6,098 nucleotides of DNA. Source: Betaproteobacteria bacterium (GTDB lineage: Bacteria; Pseudomonadota; Gammaproteobacteria; Burkholderiales; SG8-41). A program made the position numbers and the translations under genes. The stretch covers positions 1 to 6,098 of the forward strand of contig JANXRI010000350.1 in assembly GCA_025353085.1 (NCBI GenBank), read 5' to 3'. The notes under the pieces were generated by a model, which was not told the DNA's origin, did no database searches, and worked only from the letters and a program-made list of their open reading frames with translations. Of this stretch, positions 1 through 5,238 are shown piece after piece (positions within the stretch are counted from its first letter, which is position 1; each line of letters opens with the position of its first letter).

Positions 1-321
1 GGTACTGGTGGCCGGTCCATGATAGCCGTAGAGCGGATCGGCGAGCGCTTCAACGGCGGCGACGACCACCGGCATGTATTCAGGCTTGCATCCGGCGAGC
101 ACTGCGTTAATCGCAATTTTTTCGGCGGTGACCGAAACCTGGCGATTTTCGATGAAAGCAACCTGCCGCTCGGGCTCGAGTTTGACGGCTGACAGCATGG
201 CGGCAATGCGGTCTGCCGTCGGCGGCACGACGGGCAACCCGTCCGTCCATCCTTTGGCGTAGCAAAGTTCCATGGCGGCGGCCATGTCCGGCGCTTCATG
301 CGAACGCGACTGGAGTTGCAT
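1..321 (-). CDS. Conserved hypothetical protein, N-terminal part (runs off left edge)
   Basis: The minus-strand frame is open from the ATG at 321 to the window edge, giving 107 residues with no stop. A GAGGA ribosome binding site (328-332) lies six bases before the ATG and fixes the start. Residues 25-35 read WTDGLPVVPPT and residues 71-93 contain INAVLAGCKPEYMPVV followed by an alanine-rich helix. I recognise this pairing from a widespread conserved bacterial family of unknown function, usually some 300 residues or more, so roughly two thirds is probably missing. No signal peptide or membrane segment is visible, which suggests a cytoplasmic protein. Cys78 in the AGC motif is the only notable candidate functional residue. 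The neighbour at 518 is divergent, so the two are not co-transcribed. Confidence is high that this is a gene and low for any function. Confidence 0.8.
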   Translation of the reverse strand, partial: MQLQSRSHEAPDMAAAMELCYAKGWTDGLPVVPPTADRIAAMLSAVKLEPERQVAFIENRQVSVTAEKIAINAVLAGCKPEYMPVVVAAVEALADPLYGYHGPATST

Positions 322-371
322 TGGGTGTCCTCGTTGGGGAGCGCATCGGGAGCGCGGCTGACAGAGGCGAC

Positions 372-400
372 AGTATGCCCGCGCGGACATGGCGCGGCAA
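372..400 (-). promoter_or_regulatory. Possible sigma-70 promoter for the left-edge gene
   Basis: Read on the minus strand, TTGCCG (395-400) and CATACT (372-377) are separated by exactly 17 bases. Each matches four of six consensus positions. It would give a leader of about 45 bases before the ATG at 321. This is a pattern match in GC-rich DNA only. Confidence 0.28.
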
Positions 401-454
401 GGCAAGGTCAGTCCAAATGCCGCGGGTTCCGACAGAAAAATGCGCGCCGCTTCT

Positions 455-482
455 TTGCTCGCGGCGCAATTTATCGTATGCT
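455..482 (+). promoter_or_regulatory. Possible promoter for the cytochrome c gene at 518
   Basis: TTGCTC (455-460) and TATGCT (477-482) are separated by 16 bases, about 35 bases before the start codon at 518. The -10 lies in the only AT-rich patch of this intergenic region. The 322-517 gap holds no gene and lies between divergent genes, so it should contain promoters for both. Confidence 0.3.
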
Positions 483-517
483 AAAACCTGTAAACGTACC
501 TGTTCAAAAGGACGGCA

Positions 518-922
518 ATGAAGACGGCCATCATCGGTGCAATCGTTGGCGCAACTATGCTGTTGACGCAGTTTGTATTGGCGCAAGCGCCGCCGCCGCG
601 CGTATTGGGCCTGATGAAGGCAGTCATTATTCCAGCGTCGGACGCCGTGTTCGTCGTCGGCAAGGCGCCGCCAAAAAGCGAGCGCGAGTGGGCGGCAGTC
701 GCCAGCGGCGCATCCCGGCTGGTCGACGCGGGAAAAGTGTTGGCCAATGAAGCGCCACTTGAAGGCACCGCGGACTGGATTCGCCTTGCCAACGCGATGG
801 CGGACGCCGCGGCGGTTGCGGGCAAGGCCGCCAAAGAAAAAAATGTCGATGCGGCGCTGGACGCGGGCGATGTGCTCTACACCACCTGCGAAGACTGCCA
901 CCGGCAATTCGTGAAGAAGTGA
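518..922 (+). CDS. Exported monohaem c-type cytochrome, class II-like (C-terminal CxxCH)
   Basis: This is a 134-residue protein. Residues 1-22 form a Sec signal peptide (Lys2, hydrophobic core, cleavage near VLA-QA), so the product is periplasmic. The single haem-attachment motif CEDCH is at residues 124-128, almost at the C-terminus, as in class II cytochromes (c', c-556). The rest is alanine-rich and helical, consistent with a four-helix bundle. Met33 in the first mature helix, seven residues before the Ala-Ser-Asp after Pro39, aligns with Met41 of the second cytochrome in this window and could be the sixth haem ligand as in c-556 proteins; that is inference. AAGGA (508-512) lies five bases before the ATG. 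It stands alone on the plus strand, convergent with the ClpX-like gene. Its partner and reaction are unknown; electron transfer or gas/redox sensing is likely. Confidence 0.87.
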   Translation: MKTAIIGAIVGATMLLTQFVLAQAPPPRVLGLMKAVIIPASDAVFVVGKAPPKSEREWAAVASGASRLVDAGKVLANEAPLEGTADWIRLANAMADAAAVAGKAAKEKNVDAALDAGDVLYTTCEDCHRQFVKK

Positions 923-957
923 CTCGCCGGCGAGGTGAGGCCGCGTTAGGCCGCGGC
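923..957. other. Two palindromes at the convergent gene junction
   Basis: Between the stop codons of the cytochrome (922) and the ClpX-like gene (946) lies a perfect 12-bp palindrome CTCGCCGGCGAG (923-934). A second inverted repeat follows, GCCGCG (940-945) with CGCGGC (952-957), overlapping the ClpX-like stop codon. Neither has a T tract on either strand, so they are not classical intrinsic terminators. They may still stall or protect the 3' ends of the two converging transcripts. Confidence 0.4.
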
Positions 958-1956
958 TGACTTGCGGATAATCTGCGCGTCGCTGAATAAAGAGCTGACG
1001 ACGACTTTCTGAATAGTCGGGTCGTCCGGCACGATGAAGAGCAGCGGATTAATCAGTTCCTCGAATATCCCGCGCAGGCTGCGCGCGCCGGTTTTGTATT
1101 CCATCGCGATTTCAGAAATCTGCTGGAACACTTTGGGCTCGATCATGAGTTCGACGCCTTCGTTCCTGAAAATTTCGCGAAACTGGTTGTAGATCGAATT
1201 CTTCGGCTCGGTCATGATTCTCACCAGCATATCGCGCGTGAGTGTCTGAAAATTGGCGATGATGGGCAAGCGGCCGGTGAATTCCGGAATCAGGCCGTAT
1301 TCGAACAGGTCCGTCGGCTTCACGCGCGTGTTGAGCCGGTCGAGAATATTCTGGTTGTCGTCGTCGGCGGTCGAGATGAAGCCGTAGCCATGGGTTTTCG
1401 CCATGATGCTTTCGAGCCCAACGAACGCGCCGCCGCAGATGAACAATATGTTCGTGGTGTCGACGTATTCCTTGTTCGCGAGCTTGGCCGGGTAACCTTC
1501 CATGATTTTGAGCAGCGCATGCTGCACGCTTTCGCCCGACGTGCTGCGCGTTTCGCCGCTGCTCGCTTTCAACTTATCGATTTCATCGATGAAGACGATG
1601 CCGAGCTGGGCGCGCGCAATGCTGCCGTCAGCTTTGTCGACGAGCCGCTGCAGGATGGCCTCGATCTCTTCGTTGACGAACTTGGTTTGTGCGAGCGAAG
1701 TCGCATCGGCGGTCACGAACGGCACGCCGAGAATTTTGGCGAGCGTCTCGCATAACAGGGTTTTGCCGGTGCCGGACGGACCGATCAGCAGGACATTGCT
1801 CTTGGCGATTTCGACGCTGTCTTTGTGCGATGTTTCAAGTTTCTTGTAGTGCGAATAGACGGCGACGGCCAAAATTTTCTTCGCCTCATCCTGGCCGATC
1901 ACGTACTGATCGAGATATTTGACGATGAAACTCGGTTTTATTCTTTTATCCAGCAC
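946..1956 (-). CDS. ClpX-like AAA+ unfoldase core without zinc-binding domain or RKH loop
   Basis: This is an ATP-driven ring ATPase closely related to ClpX, 336 residues from the GTG at 1956. It shows YVIGQDEAKK near residue 20, Walker A GPSGTGKT (59-66), Walker B GIVFIDEIDK (119-128), sensor 1 NILFICGG (169-176), the arginine finger in IPEFTGRLP (Arg229) and sensor 2 in GARSLRG (Arg292). Canonical ClpX is about 420 residues. Here the N-terminal Cys4 zinc domain is absent. The pore-1 GYVG motif is KFVN (92-95). The RKH-loop segment between EG and VDT is shortened to about ten residues with no Arg-Lys-His. The ClpP-docking IGF tripeptide is YGF (191-193). No clpP or lon is adjacent. GGGAG (1966-1970), nine bases ahead, favours the GTG start; ATG at 1986 and ATG at 2058 are alternatives. 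It is clearly in the ClpX family, but ClpP partnership and substrates are uncertain. Confidence 0.9.
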   Translation of the reverse strand: MLDKRIKPSFIVKYLDQYVIGQDEAKKILAVAVYSHYKKLETSHKDSVEIAKSNVLLIGPSGTGKTLLCETLAKILGVPFVTADATSLAQTKFVNEEIEAILQRLVDKADGSIARAQLGIVFIDEIDKLKASSGETRSTSGESVQHALLKIMEGYPAKLANKEYVDTTNILFICGGAFVGLESIMAKTHGYGFISTADDDNQNILDRLNTRVKPTDLFEYGLIPEFTGRLPIIANFQTLTRDMLVRIMTEPKNSIYNQFREIFRNEGVELMIEPKVFQQISEIAMEYKTGARSLRGIFEELINPLLFIVPDDPTIQKVVVSSLFSDAQIIRKSAAA

Positions 1957-1965
1957 GTTGCTTTT

Positions 1966-1970
1966 CTCCC
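1966..1970 (-). promoter_or_regulatory. Ribosome binding site deciding the GTG start of the ClpX-like gene
   Basis: GGGAG on the minus strand lies nine bases before the GTG at 1956. No Shine-Dalgarno sequence precedes the ATG at 1986 (the upstream bases are ATTTAAATCG) or the ATG at 2058. ClpX homology begins only about seven residues after the GTG. Confidence 0.55.
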
Positions 1971-1989
1971 GTTTCGCGAGTGGCATCGA

Positions 1990-2010
1990 TTTAAATGTAA
2001 TATCATAAAC
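1990..2010. promoter_or_regulatory. AT-rich divergent promoter region
   Basis: This is the only AT-rich stretch between the divergent ClpX-like and YciI genes. It contains TAATAT (1998-2003) on the plus strand and TATGAT (2007 to 2002) on the minus strand, both good -10 candidates. Neither has a convincing -35 at the right distance. A minus-strand start near 1995 would suit the GTG at 1956 and would exclude the longer reading frame from 2058. Confidence 0.3.
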
Positions 2011-2071
2011 TGCTGCGGCGTCGACTCTGCGGCGACGCCAACAACCATCATAAACCACTGGAGATAATCAC

Positions 2072-2374
2072 ATGCTTTGGGCCATTTCCTGCACTGACAA
2101 GCCGAACACCGCCGCCGCGCGCATGGCAGTATTGCAGACGCATCGCGATTTCCTGCAAAGCCAGAAAGGCATCCTGGTGCTGGCCGGCGCCACGCAGTCG
2201 GACGACGGCGCGACGGCAATCGGCAGCCTCTTTATCGTCAATGTAAAGACGCGCGCCGAAGCGAAATCGTTCTCGGACGGCGATCCGTTCACCCAGACCG
2301 GCGTATTTGCAAACATAACGATCACACGCATGAACAAAGGCCAGTGGAACCCCGCGGCGGCGGACGGCGCTTAG
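2072..2374 (+). CDS. YciI family protein
   Basis: This 100-residue protein fits the YCII-related family, small dimeric ferredoxin-like alpha/beta proteins. It begins with a beta strand (MLWAISCTDKP). Then comes the conserved His24 in THRDFL at the start of the first helix region, then a G-rich strand (LVLAGATQSDDG), a second strand (GSLFIVNV), a helix (RAEAKSF) and the conserved DPF at 71-73. His24 and Asp71 are the pair usually regarded as the putative active site. It has no signal peptide, so it is cytoplasmic. GGAG (2060-2063) lies eight bases before the ATG. It is transcribed divergently from the ClpX-like gene and ends just before a strong terminator, so it is probably monocistronic. The family's biochemical role is mostly undefined; some relatives are lyase-like or dehydrochlorinase-like. 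Confidence 0.88.
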   Translation: MLWAISCTDKPNTAAARMAVLQTHRDFLQSQKGILVLAGATQSDDGATAIGSLFIVNVKTRAEAKSFSDGDPFTQTGVFANITITRMNKGQWNPAAADGA

Positions 2375-2398
2375 CGCGTTGTCGCGTTGCGTTTCGCC

Positions 2399-2431
2399 AA
2401 TAAAAAAGCCCCGACGCGGGGCTTTTTTATT
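2399..2431. terminator. Bidirectional Rho-independent terminator
   Basis: This is a perfect 15-bp inverted repeat (2399-2413 with 2417-2431) around the loop ACG. The stem core is GCCCCG/CGGGGC, flanked by six A and six T, so both strands read as a GC hairpin followed by a U tract. It lies 25 bases after the YciI stop and 19 bases beyond the stop of the minus-strand DUF6152-like gene, and so serves both converging transcripts. Confidence 0.93.
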
Positions 2432-2449
2432 AACTGCCTGGGCCGCAAC

Positions 2450-2887
2450 TTATTTGTATTCCGTCCCTTCCAGATTCGGCCGTTCCTGGTCGCGAATATT
2501 GTAGTTGAACGATTGGCCGGTGGAGGCAAGCGTGATTTTACGCAAGCCCCCGCCCTTGGAACCGTCCCGCAGTTGATGCACCTCGACGGTTACCTTTTCG
2601 CCGGGCTTGATCAGCGTGCGGGTCCATCCCGAACGCACGAGATTACCGGGACTTGTCAATTCGACGACCCACATGCCATCCGGAATGCCCGGCTTGGCCG
2701 CTGCGTTTTCAACGAAGATTGCAACGTGCGGATTGGTCCAGTGCAGTTCCTTGACGGTGCCTTCCAGCACGATAAATTTTTCGCGGTCGAACATCGTCGT
2801 TGAGTGGTGGGCTGCCACCGGCCAGGCTGCGGCAACCAGACCCAACATAGCGGCGCCGGCGGCGATTGTTTTTGAAGATGATTTCAT
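2450..2887 (-). CDS. DUF6152-like exported protein
   Basis: This 145-residue protein has a signal peptide at residues 1-26 (SSSK, then an alanine-rich core ending AWPVAA). The mature chain begins HHSTTMFD; a His-His-Ser start is typical of the DUF6152 family as I know it. Then follow a strand-rich domain with VLEGTVKELHWTNPHV (40-55), WVVEL (73-77), PGNLVRSGWTR (80-90) and a closing LRKITLASTG. The pattern suggests a small beta-barrel, OB-like domain in the periplasm. The two N-terminal histidines could bind a metal if exposed after cleavage (inference). AAGGAG (2893-2898) lies five bases before the ATG. It is last in the minus-strand gene block, 37 bases after the secreted-protein gene, and is followed by the terminator at 2399-2431. 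No function is established for the family. Confidence 0.82.
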   Translation of the reverse strand: MKSSSKTIAAGAAMLGLVAAAWPVAAHHSTTMFDREKFIVLEGTVKELHWTNPHVAIFVENAAAKPGIPDGMWVVELTSPGNLVRSGWTRTLIKPGEKVTVEVHQLRDGSKGGGLRKITLASTGQSFNYNIRDQERPNLEGTEYK

Positions 2888-2924
2888 AATTTCTCCTTAC
2901 GCACAGATGAACGTGTTGTCAAAA

Positions 2925-3755
2925 CTATTTTGGCGGCTCACGGTTCCCACCGACGGCATGCGGTATGGCCACAAATATATCATTGCCGTGTTTGTCTTTG
3001 TCAGGACGGAAGTAACCCTCCTGGCATACGCCTTCCACAATATCGTACAGCCGCGCGCGTTGCCGGAAAAATATGCGCGTTGTTTTCCACGTTTTGGTCA
3101 GCACCTTTGGCGCGGTAATCTCGAGTTCGACATGCATGATGTCCTTCTCTTTTAAGTAGATGCGCTCCTTGATCTGCATGTCGCCGTTGTTCGGCTGGCC
3201 GGCTGCCTCGCTGATGGCGATCAACGTCTGCGGCAATATGGCTACCGTATCGATCACCAGCGTCTCGCCCTCCCAATGACCGATCGAGTGGCCGTGGAAG
3301 GTTGGATCCGGGTCCTCGGGGTGGGGCCGGCCATCGGTATAAATGCGCCGCAGACGCGCGCCGTCGGACTCGCCGAGCATCGTGACTCGACCTGGCGTAA
3401 ACAGGAGTTCCATCGAGTTGTGGGTTACGAGCATCCACGCCGGCATTGCTTCGGGCAGACAATTGGTAAACAAAGGTGGCGGGCGGCCCGCGCGTTCTTC
3501 GGCCAGTTGAAATTTGATGTACTCAGCGGCCGGCAGTGTCCACGGCGGCATATTGGTCTTGATCTGCGCGTCCTGGTCGGTGATTTTCGGATTCCATACG
3601 CCGCTCCAGTCGGGGAGCTTCGCGAGATCGGCCCAATCCTTAGCCACCGGCGGCGGGTTGATGACGGGCTTGGGTTTTGCCGCCGGTTGCGCGAGCGCTT
3701 CGATGCCGGTCAGCGCCAGGCACCCGACTAAAACCGTGCTTAGTAATTTGTTCAT
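2925..3755 (-). CDS. Secreted protein of an uncharacterised family
   Basis: This is a 276-residue product. Residues 1-22 look like a Sec signal peptide ending ALA-QP, followed by a proline-rich linker (about 27-37) and then a globular domain. Notable motifs are LPDWSGVWNP (47-56), TNCLPEAMPAWM (97-108), RRIYTDGRPHPED (136-148) and GHSIGHWEGETLVID (155-169). I recognise this signature from a large family of exported proteins of unknown function, frequent in gammaproteobacteria and often beside DUF6152 genes, as here. The chain has Cys99 and Cys244 after the signal, which could form a disulfide. LVGC at residues 9-12 resembles a lipobox but is very early, and hydrophobic sequence continues past it, so I prefer ordinary cleavage. 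AAGGAG (3765-3770) supports the ATG at 3755; a longer frame to 3818 would start inside a repeat. Probably co-transcribed with the next gene. Confidence 0.82.
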   Translation of the reverse strand: MNKLLSTVLVGCLALTGIEALAQPAAKPKPVINPPPVAKDWADLAKLPDWSGVWNPKITDQDAQIKTNMPPWTLPAAEYIKFQLAEERAGRPPPLFTNCLPEAMPAWMLVTHNSMELLFTPGRVTMLGESDGARLRRIYTDGRPHPEDPDPTFHGHSIGHWEGETLVIDTVAILPQTLIAISEAAGQPNNGDMQIKERIYLKEKDIMHVELEITAPKVLTKTWKTTRIFFRQRARLYDIVEGVCQEGYFRPDKDKHGNDIFVAIPHAVGGNREPPK

Positions 3756-3810
3756 CAGACCTCTCTCCTTCGGTGGATCACACGCACATTCTAAGGAACA
3801 TCTGATTAAG

Positions 3811-3883
3811 TTCGTCACTCCGGCGGAAGCCGGAGCCCAGGTGCTTGATTGCCCTGGATTCCGGTGTCCGCCGGAACGACGAA
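3811..3883. repeat. Interspersed-repeat-like imperfect inverted repeat
   Basis: Arms 3811-3841 and 3853-3883 match in 25 of 31 positions in inverted orientation, around an 11-base loop. They begin and end with TTCGTC/GACGAA and contain TCCGGCGGA on both sides, so either strand can fold into a long GC-rich hairpin. The overall pattern (CGTCAtTCCGGcg...CCGGAaTCCAGG and its mirror) is the kind of palindromic intergenic repeat found many times in proteobacterial genomes, resembling dRS3/REP-type elements. It lies between the second DUF6644-like gene and the secreted-protein gene and may process or attenuate the shared transcript. No coding sequence is present in 3756-3973. Confidence 0.75.
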
Positions 3884-3973
3884 AATAGACTTGTTCAATG
3901 ATCCCCTAAAACCGTATTTGCGCGCTTAGTTTAGCGGATTTCGATGAATTCGCCATGGCGGTTGCTGCGGCCG

Positions 3974-4489
3974 TCAGCCGCCGATTAAATGCGGTTGAAG
4001 CGTGAATCCGATCCAGCGTCCGAACGCGACAACGAATACCCACAAGATGAGTGAAGCGCCGCCGGCGAATCGCGCTCGCAGTGGGGTGGTGCTCGCTGAG
4101 ATGCCCCAGTTTTCGATGTCGCGGCTGACGAAGAATTGGAAGAACATCATATTGATGCCGGCCAGCACAAGCATCAGGATCTTGAGCTGGAAGTAAAAAT
4201 TATGCGCGTAATTGACGGCGTTTGAAATGAACATAAGGCTGCCGGTTACCGCCGCGACCGCAAACGCAATCCAGGTGCAGGGCAGCACATCCCGGGTCAA
4301 TCGAGTCACGGCGCGATCGAGCGAGGCGATGCCGAGCAGTCGCAAGTCGACAATTGCGATGGAGCCGACGACGACCGTGATTGCCAGCACGTGAAATGAT
4401 TCCAGCCACGGAAACAGCGATTCGTTCTCACGAATTACCGCGCCTGCGGTGGTCGCATACAGCCACTGAAAAACGCCATCCAATCCCAT
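3974..4489 (-). CDS. DUF6644-like inner-membrane protein, second tandem copy
   Basis: This 171-residue protein has four predicted membrane helices at about 32-52, 73-91, 101-120 and 143-163, and no cleavable signal peptide. Features shared with the neighbouring copy are a His in the first helix (SFHVLAI, His33), a DLRLLG motif at its end (48-53), FQLK before the third helix (Lys103), and GRWI in the last helix (157-160). These match the family I know as DUF6644, whose function is undefined. His33 and His96 are candidate ligands for a cofactor such as haem b, but that is speculation. AAGGGG (4496-4501) lies six bases before the ATG. It follows the first copy after 62 bases and is probably in the same operon. 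Compared with the first copy it has a longer N-terminus and an extra His-rich C-terminal tail (LQPHLIGG). Confidence 0.83.
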   Translation of the reverse strand: MGLDGVFQWLYATTAGAVIRENESLFPWLESFHVLAITVVVGSIAIVDLRLLGIASLDRAVTRLTRDVLPCTWIAFAVAAVTGSLMFISNAVNYAHNFYFQLKILMLVLAGINMMFFQFFVSRDIENWGISASTTPLRARFAGGASLILWVFVVAFGRWIGFTLQPHLIGG

Positions 4490-4551
4490 AACGAACCCCT
4501 TGGTGCTGCGCCATGCGGAGGCGCGGTTTCAGGCCGGTGGCGGCCACTGCT

Positions 4552-5049
4552 TCAGACGTAAGCGATCCAGCGGCCGGCGCACACGATTGCAATCCACAGC
4601 GCAAGCGACACGATGGAGATCAATTTAATAGTAATGCTGCGGCGGCCGCCGCCGTCCCAGAATTTGCTATTCTTGTTTAGCGGTGCTTGATAGGCGAGCG
4701 TGAGCACAATCACCGAAATGAGCATCAACATTTTTAACTGGAAAATCGGATTTTCGAGCGAGCGCACCGGTTCGCCGACGATCAACAATACGCCGGATAC
4801 GAGCAAAATCGGCAGCGTCCACCAGATCACCGGCCGGATGCGCGCCGATACTTCCGCAATGCTGCGGTCGACACCGATGACCCCGAGCAGGCGCAGGTTG
4901 AGCATAAGCACCGACGCCATGATGGCGGAGATCGCGAGAATGTGGATCGTCTGCACAGCAGGCACGCTCCACGCCGTGACCTGGATTGTCTGGCTTAGCG
5001 GGGTTTGCTCTATCCAGGCGCAGAAATTATCGAGGGACTGTGTTCGCAT
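4552..5049 (-). CDS. DUF6644-like inner-membrane protein, first tandem copy
   Basis: This 165-residue membrane protein has predicted helices at about 29-50, 73-92, 102-120 and 141-163. Signature residues are TIHILAI with His36, NLRLLG (51-56), FQLKMLML (103-110, Lys106) and GRWI (159-162), all shared in order with the copy at 3974-4489, so the two are paralogues from a tandem duplication. Overall identity between them appears modest outside these motifs, so the duplication is old and a heteromeric complex is possible (inference). GGAG (5058-5061) lies eight bases before the ATG at 5049. The upstream gap is almost filled by the octamer array that ends near the ribosome binding site. There is thus little room for a promoter and the gene probably depends on read-through from the cytochrome lipoprotein gene. 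Confidence 0.83.
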   Translation of the reverse strand: MRTQSLDNFCAWIEQTPLSQTIQVTAWSVPAVQTIHILAISAIMASVLMLNLRLLGVIGVDRSIAEVSARIRPVIWWTLPILLVSGVLLIVGEPVRSLENPIFQLKMLMLISVIVLTLAYQAPLNKNSKFWDGGGRRSITIKLISIVSLALWIAIVCAGRWIAYV

Positions 5050-5071
5050 CGCCGTATCTCCGCAGAATTTT

Positions 5072-5236
5072 GAGTGATTGGGTGATTGGTGATTGGTGAT
5101 TGGTGATTCGGTGGTTATGTGATTCAGTGATTGAGTGATTCAGTGATTTCAGTGATTCAGTGATTCGGTGATTCAGTGATTGTTACCCCGTAACTCAATC
5201 CCTCAATCACTCAATCACCGAATCACCGAATCACCC
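5072..5236. repeat. Inverted arrays of GTGATT-core octamers
   Basis: From 5072 to 5181 there are 14 units of 7-9 bases, mostly nnGTGATT with nn being CA, GA, CG or GG; 13 keep the exact GTGATT core. At 5182-5194 sits a small palindrome GTTAC-CCC-GTAAC. From 5195 to 5236 the same unit runs in reverse complement, with four exact AATCAC cores and one decayed AATCCC. The right array can pair with about 45 bases of the left array, giving one long imperfect stem with the CCC loop at its tip. The array fills the gap between the stop of the cytochrome lipoprotein and the ribosome binding site of the first DUF6644-like gene. It is not CRISPR, because there are no spacers. Confidence 0.93.
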
Positions 5237-5238
5237 AT

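Noticed and set aside
74..262. Small plus-strand open frame of 62 codons
   Set aside because: It is antisense to the conserved left-edge gene and has no ribosome binding site or recognisable sequence.
444..467. GCGCCGC/GCGGCGC hairpin as a terminator
   Set aside because: On the minus strand it is followed by five T, but no minus-strand gene ends there; it lies in a divergent promoter region.
296..907. Long open frame on the minus strand opposite the cytochrome at 518-922
   Set aside because: It is Arg- and Ala-rich with no recognisable motif, lies antisense to a gene with a signal peptide, ribosome binding site and haem motif, and overlaps the start of the left-edge gene.
1390..1849. Plus-strand open frames opposite the ClpX-like gene
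   Set aside because: They are mirror frames of a strongly conserved AAA+ core; the translations show no domain and no ribosome binding site stands out.
3756..3818. N-terminal extension of the secreted protein to the ATG at 3818
   Set aside because: It would put 21 non-signal residues before a clear signal peptide and start inside the inverted repeat; the ATG at 3755 has its own ribosome binding site.
3951..3960. CGCCATGGCG palindrome as an operator
   Set aside because: It is a 10-bp palindrome downstream of a stop codon with no second copy or regulator nearby; chance occurrence is likely in this base composition.
5072..5236. CRISPR array
   Set aside because: Units are 7-9 bases with no unique spacers and no cas genes nearby; it is a simple octamer repeat with inversion.
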